Notes under the pieces: generated by a model
Database searches by the model: none
Told to the model about the DNA's origin: nothing
What the model saw: only the letters and a program-made list of their open reading frames with translations
Shown: positions 59,734 through 64,000 of the stretch, in pieces
How positions within the stretch are numbered: position 1 is the stretch's first letter
Layout of the letters: every line of letters begins with the position of its first letter
Assembly: GCF_003369915.1 (NCBI RefSeq)
Contig: NC_046673.1
Location: 22,745,718 to 22,809,717 of the forward strand
DNA: 64,000 nucleotides
Direction of reading: 5' to 3'
Origin: Drosophila miranda
Taxonomy: Eukaryota; Arthropoda; Insecta; Diptera; Drosophilidae
Position numbers and translations under genes: made by a program

Positions 59734-62700
59734 ATGGCCAATCCGTTCCTAATGGACGACGACCTGGATGGCGGCGATATGGCCGCCAATCCCTTCCTAA
59801 TGCAATCAGATCCGGAGCCGGGCGAGTCGGAGTCGAATCCGTTCGGGGAGGCAGCCAGCAGCGCCATTGCCAGCGTCAGTGCCACCTCCAATCCGTTCGC
59901 CTTTGGCGGCGACGATCTCGAACCGGAGCCAGAGCCGCCGATCAACGACATCGATCCGGCCATGAGCTTCTTTGGCACCACCATAGAGGCGGAGGACGAC
60001 GCCCTCAGCATCAAGTCCGCCGCCGGGGAGGAGGAGGACGACACCGCCGCCGCTGGGCAAAAAAAGCAGCCCCCGCCTCCGCCACGACCACAGCCGCCGC
60101 AGAGCACACAGGATCTGATCAGCACGGTCTCCAGCCAGCTGGACGAGACCTCCTCGGAGCTGCTGGGCCGCATACCCGCCACCCGATCGCCCAGCCCCGT
60201 CTCGATGCGCGACCTTCACTCGCCCAGCCCCACACCGGACTCAGGACTGGCCGATCTGTTGGACGTGTCCGACAGCGGCTCCAATAACCAGATAATGGAC
60301 CTGGATCTCATTGGGGGAGTCACTGTCACTGCTACCACCACGGCCACAGCTGCAGAGGCCGAACCTGCTGCTCCGGCTCCTGCTCCTGCACCAGTTGCGG
60401 CTGTGGCTCCGCCTCCCGTTCCTGCTCCCCCTGCCAGCCAGCACGACAATCCCTTTGCGGTGCCCACGGCTGTGCCCAGCCTGCAGGGGGCCACGCCCAT
60501 GCCCTCGCCGGCCAAACAGCAGCCGCCACGTCCCCCGCCGCCACGCCCAGTGCCACCACGGCCGACGCCACCAGCACACATGATGCAGCATGGCCAACAG
60601 CAGCCGGCACCGGTACCTCCGCCGCAGCGTCCACCACCGCCGTCAGCCACTGCCCCAGCCCCAGCCACAGTACCAGCGGACTCGGAGGATTTGCTGGACA
60701 TGTTCGGTACGACCAGCGCAAAGCCGGCCAAGCCGCCGCCGCCCAAGAGCAAGGAGGACATCCTCAGCCTGTTCGAGGCCCAGCCACAGCCGGTGGCCAA
60801 GCCCGATCTCCTGCACGATGATCTGCCCCAGGCGGTGGTCACCTCCGAGGAAGAGCGCGACGCGGAGAGCAACAGGGACAACGACGACGGGGAGGACAAG
60901 GATGAGCCGATCTTCACGTCTGTGCTGACGCGGCCGGACGAGAGCACCCATGACATCAGCTGCCAGCCGCAGGCGGCGACCCTGGCCCTCATGGCTGCGC
61001 CACAGGACACGACGGGCAGACAGAGAGCTCCCACGCCGGACATAGAGATCACCACGGTGGAGGATCTGCCGCGCTCCGACGACGAGGATGAGCCAGAGCC
61101 AGAGCCAACACCAGCAGCAGCAGCAGCAGCTCCCGATCAGCCGGAACCCGAAATAGAACCAGAGGCCGATGCCGAAGCCGTACCCGAACCGGAGGCAGAG
61201 GTGGAACCCTTCGGGGCGCCAGCAGCGGCTGTTGAGTCGGATCACACTGGATCACCGCTGGAGGCCACTGAGTCACAGCCAGCCTTCGAACCCGTCATGG
61301 AGCTGGCCAGCGATGAGCCCGAGCAGATGGACACGGGCCTGGACTTTCCTTTGGGCAGCGGCGGTCTGGCCAGCGGCCAGCTCTCGGCCAATCCCTTCGC
61401 CAGTCCCGAGGAGGAGGACGAGCCGAGCTTCGTGCCCGCTGCTGTGGTGGGCAACATCTTTGCCGTGGACGACCCAGAGCCAGAGCCAGAGGTGGAGGCC
61501 GTGCAGCAGGCGCCCAGCTACGGAGGCAACATCTTTGCCGTGGAGCCGGACGAGTTTGACGCCTTCTCGGCCAAGTTTGATTCCGTGAAGAAGGACAACA
61601 TCAGCATCCTGGACGGCTTCGGTGGCTCCGGAGCGATAACGCCCACGGGAGGAGATGGTAAGTCCATTACGGATCTCCAGTAGAATGACCAGACCCAACC
61701 GATTCCTCCCTCTTTCAGCTTGGGGCGACAGCGCCTTTGGATCGGCCACCATTTCGGCGGGCAATGCTTTTGGCGACGCCACTTCGGCGGACGATGGCTT
61801 CGGGAACGAGGACGACGATTTCTATGCGATGCGGGCGCCCGTGCGGGCCGAGTCCGTGGAGTCGGTGGACAAGGAGTTCAGCGTGGTGATCCGGCCCAAG
61901 GCGGAGGGCACTGGAGGCGTGGCCCCGCAGCTGGCGCCACCGCCGCCGCCGGCCAGGTCGGCCGTGCCGACGGCCAGCCAATCCTCGTCGTCTCCGCCGG
62001 CGACAGTCAATCCCTTCGAGGATGTGACCGGATTCCCAGCACCACCAGCAGCGGCAGCAGCCGCCACGGAAGAGGCGGGCGAGGCGGGCATCAAGCGCAC
62101 AGACTCCCAGGACACGCCACAGACGCCGCTGTACGACGAGGATGTGTCCCAGCCGCTGGAGGAGTTCCCGCGCCTGCACTACGTGGGACCCGGGTGGGAG
62201 ATGCAGCTGCGGCAGCCGAACAAGAAGAAGATCACGGGCCAGCGCTTCTGGAAGAAGATCTTCGTGCGCCTGGTGGTGCAGAACGACGTGCCGGTGGTGC
62301 AGTTGCTGAACCAGCCCGGGGACAAGCAGCCGTTCCAGGAGTTGCCGCTGCAGCCCTCCTACTCGGTCTCGGAGATCGGGGCCCAGCAGTACGACCAGTT
62401 CGGCAAGATCTTCACCATGAAGCTGCAGTACATCTTCTACAAGGAGCGTCCCGGCGTCCGGCCAGGCCAGGTGACTAAGGCGGAGCGCATCACCAACAAG
62501 CTGACCAAGTTCGCACAGTACGCCATCGCCGGGGACTACGAGGGCGTGAAGGAGTTCGGCAGCGACCTCAAGAAGCTGGGCCTGCCCGTCGAGCATGCGC
62601 CGCAGTCGTCGCAGCTCTTCAAGATCGGTTCGATGACCTACGAGGACATGAAACAGTTCTCCGTCTGCATTGAGGAGGCCCTCTTCAAGCTGCCGGCTCT

Positions 62701-64000
62701 GCGCGAACGCGCCCTCACCTACAAGATGGAGGAGGTCCAGGTGACGGCCGTCGACGAGATCACCGTCGAGCAAGACTTCGAGGGCAAGATCCTCAAGCAG
62801 ATCGCCCGCGTTCGCCTCTTCTTCCTCGCCTTCCTCACCGGCATGCCCACCATCGAGCTGGGCGTCAACGATATGTGGCGCCAGGGCAAGGAGGTGGTCG
62901 GCCGTCACGACATCATTCCCGTGGCCACCGAGGAGTGGATCCGTCTCGAGGCGGTCGAGTTCCACAGCGTTGTCAATCAGCAGGAGTACGAGCGAACGCG
63001 CACCATCAAGTGAGTAGAGCTCGTCGCATCCTAAAAGATCGATGCCAATTCCAACTCCAATTCCAATCCAATCCAACCAGATTCCAGCCGCCCGACGCCA
63101 ACTACATTGAACTGCTGCGCTTCCGGGTGCGTCCGCCAAAGAATCGCGAGCTTCCGCTCCAGCTGAAGGCCACCTGGTGCGTCACCGGCAACAAGGTGGA
63201 GCTGCGTGCCGACATATTGGTGCCTGGCTTCACCTCTCGCAAGCTCGGCCAGATACCCTGTGAGGATGTATCGGTGCGCTTCCCCATACCCGAGTGCTGG
63301 ATCTATCTGTTCCGCGTGGAGAAGCACTTCAGGTGGGTGTTCATTCGGCATGTGCATGGATCGGTGAATAACTCGAAAATCTTACTGGGGTGGGTGGAAC
63401 AGGTACGGGTCGGTGAAGTCGGCCCATCGACGGACGGGCAAGATCAAGGGAATTGAACGGATCCTCGGTGCTGTCGACACGCTGCAGGAGTCGCTGATCG
63501 AGGTAACATCGGGCCAGGCGAAGTACGAGCATCACCATCGTGCCATTGTCTGGCGGTGTCCCCGCCTGCCCAAGGAGGGTCAGGGTAAGCCAGCAATCCA
63601 TAGGCCATAAGCCAGCCATAAGCTCCACTTCCATCTGGACCGATTAAAACAATCTGCTGCCGTTCTTAGGGGCCTATACCACACACCAGCTGGTCTGCCG
63701 AATGGCACTCACATCGTACGACCAGATCCCCAGTGAACTGGCGCCATACGCATTCGTGGAGTTCACTATGCCCGCCACGCAGGTCTCGCATACCACCGTG
63801 CGCTCCGTGAGTGTCCAGGACTCGGACGCCGATGAGCCTCCCGAGAAGTATGTCCGCTATTTGGCACGACACGAGTACAAGTGAGTACTGCAAACGATAG
63901 CACAACATCTTGAAGATCAGCAACTTACAGACTCTTTCGTTCTCGCTCTTTCTCTTTCTTCCAGGGTTGGCATCGAGACCACGCACGGCGAGTCCACGAA
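59734..64000 (+). CDS. stnB: stoned B (StnB), stonin family, 3'-partial
   Basis: A stonin adaptor that sorts synaptotagmin during synaptic-vesicle endocytosis. Exons: 59734-61657, 61719-63009, 63081-63332, 63403-63584, 63670-63880 and 63965-64000 (runs off the edge). All phases agree. Residues 1-700 are disordered and acidic, with seven NPF motifs (EH-domain ligands): MANPFLM, AANPFLM, ESNPFGE, TSNPFAF, HDNPFAV, SANPFAS and TVNPFED. The stonin homology domain begins near residue 790 (FPRLHYVGPGWEMQLRQ). The mu-homology domain follows from about 945 and continues past the window (NYIELLRFRVRPPKNRELPL, WIYLFRVEKHFRYGSVKSAH). The start ATG follows the T-free spacer after stnA. Introns are 60-85 nt. 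Identity is firm. Confidence 0.96.

Noticed and set aside
61715..63139. 474-codon minus-strand frame opposite stnB
   Set aside because: Antisense shadow of GC3-rich coding sequence. Real splice sites, phases and mu-homology motifs are on the plus strand.

Overview
The window is eukaryotic nuclear DNA from a Drosophila-type fly. It has short GT-AG introns, very long AT-rich non-coding stretches full of microsatellites, GC-rich third codon positions in real exons, and the dicistronic stoned locus (stnA then stnB). The species cannot be fixed from the sequence; an obscura-group fly is only a guess. In D. melanogaster stoned is X-linked, so the window is probably X (Muller A) or X-derived.

Layout. 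1-1458 (+): C-terminal two exons of the RNase P/MRP subunit Pop1. 6032-20654 (-): an otopetrin-family proton channel (paralogue 1) with two alternative N-termini. 20.7-32.9 kb: non-coding. 32969-42517 (-): a second otopetrin paralogue, with two alternative N-termini that both splice in phase 2 onto the same membrane exon, and a TGA stop followed by 132 in-frame, coding-like codons. 42.5-46.2 kb: upstream region of paralogue 2. 46186-46905 (-): Rab21. 47.1-48.6 kb: CGGTATAT arrays and a three-copy ~105 bp module. 48906-50489 (+): an orphan poly-Ala first exon, a wrecked copy of an arrow/LRP5-6 segment, and a short gene for a 58-95 residue membrane protein using a GC-AG intron. 50744-52036 (+): alpha-1,3-fucosyltransferase, GT10 family. 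53401-53578 (-): a possible tiny nuclear-type peptide gene. 56042-64000 (+): stoned, with stnA complete and stnB running off the right edge.

How the genes relate. The two otopetrins are head-to-tail paralogues sharing exon phases and signature motifs, and look like an old tandem duplication with very different added tails. Stoned encodes two endocytic adaptors, StnA with DPF motifs and StnB with NPF motifs plus a mu-homology domain. Its mRNA layout here is suited to translating the second cistron: a short uORF overlaps the stnA start, stnA has no internal in-frame AUG, and the spacer is 58 nt with no T. Rab21 is also an endosomal protein, but its proximity need not be functional. The strongest candidates for something undescribed are the otopetrin stop-codon extension, the GC-AG small membrane protein and the arrow-like pseudogene.
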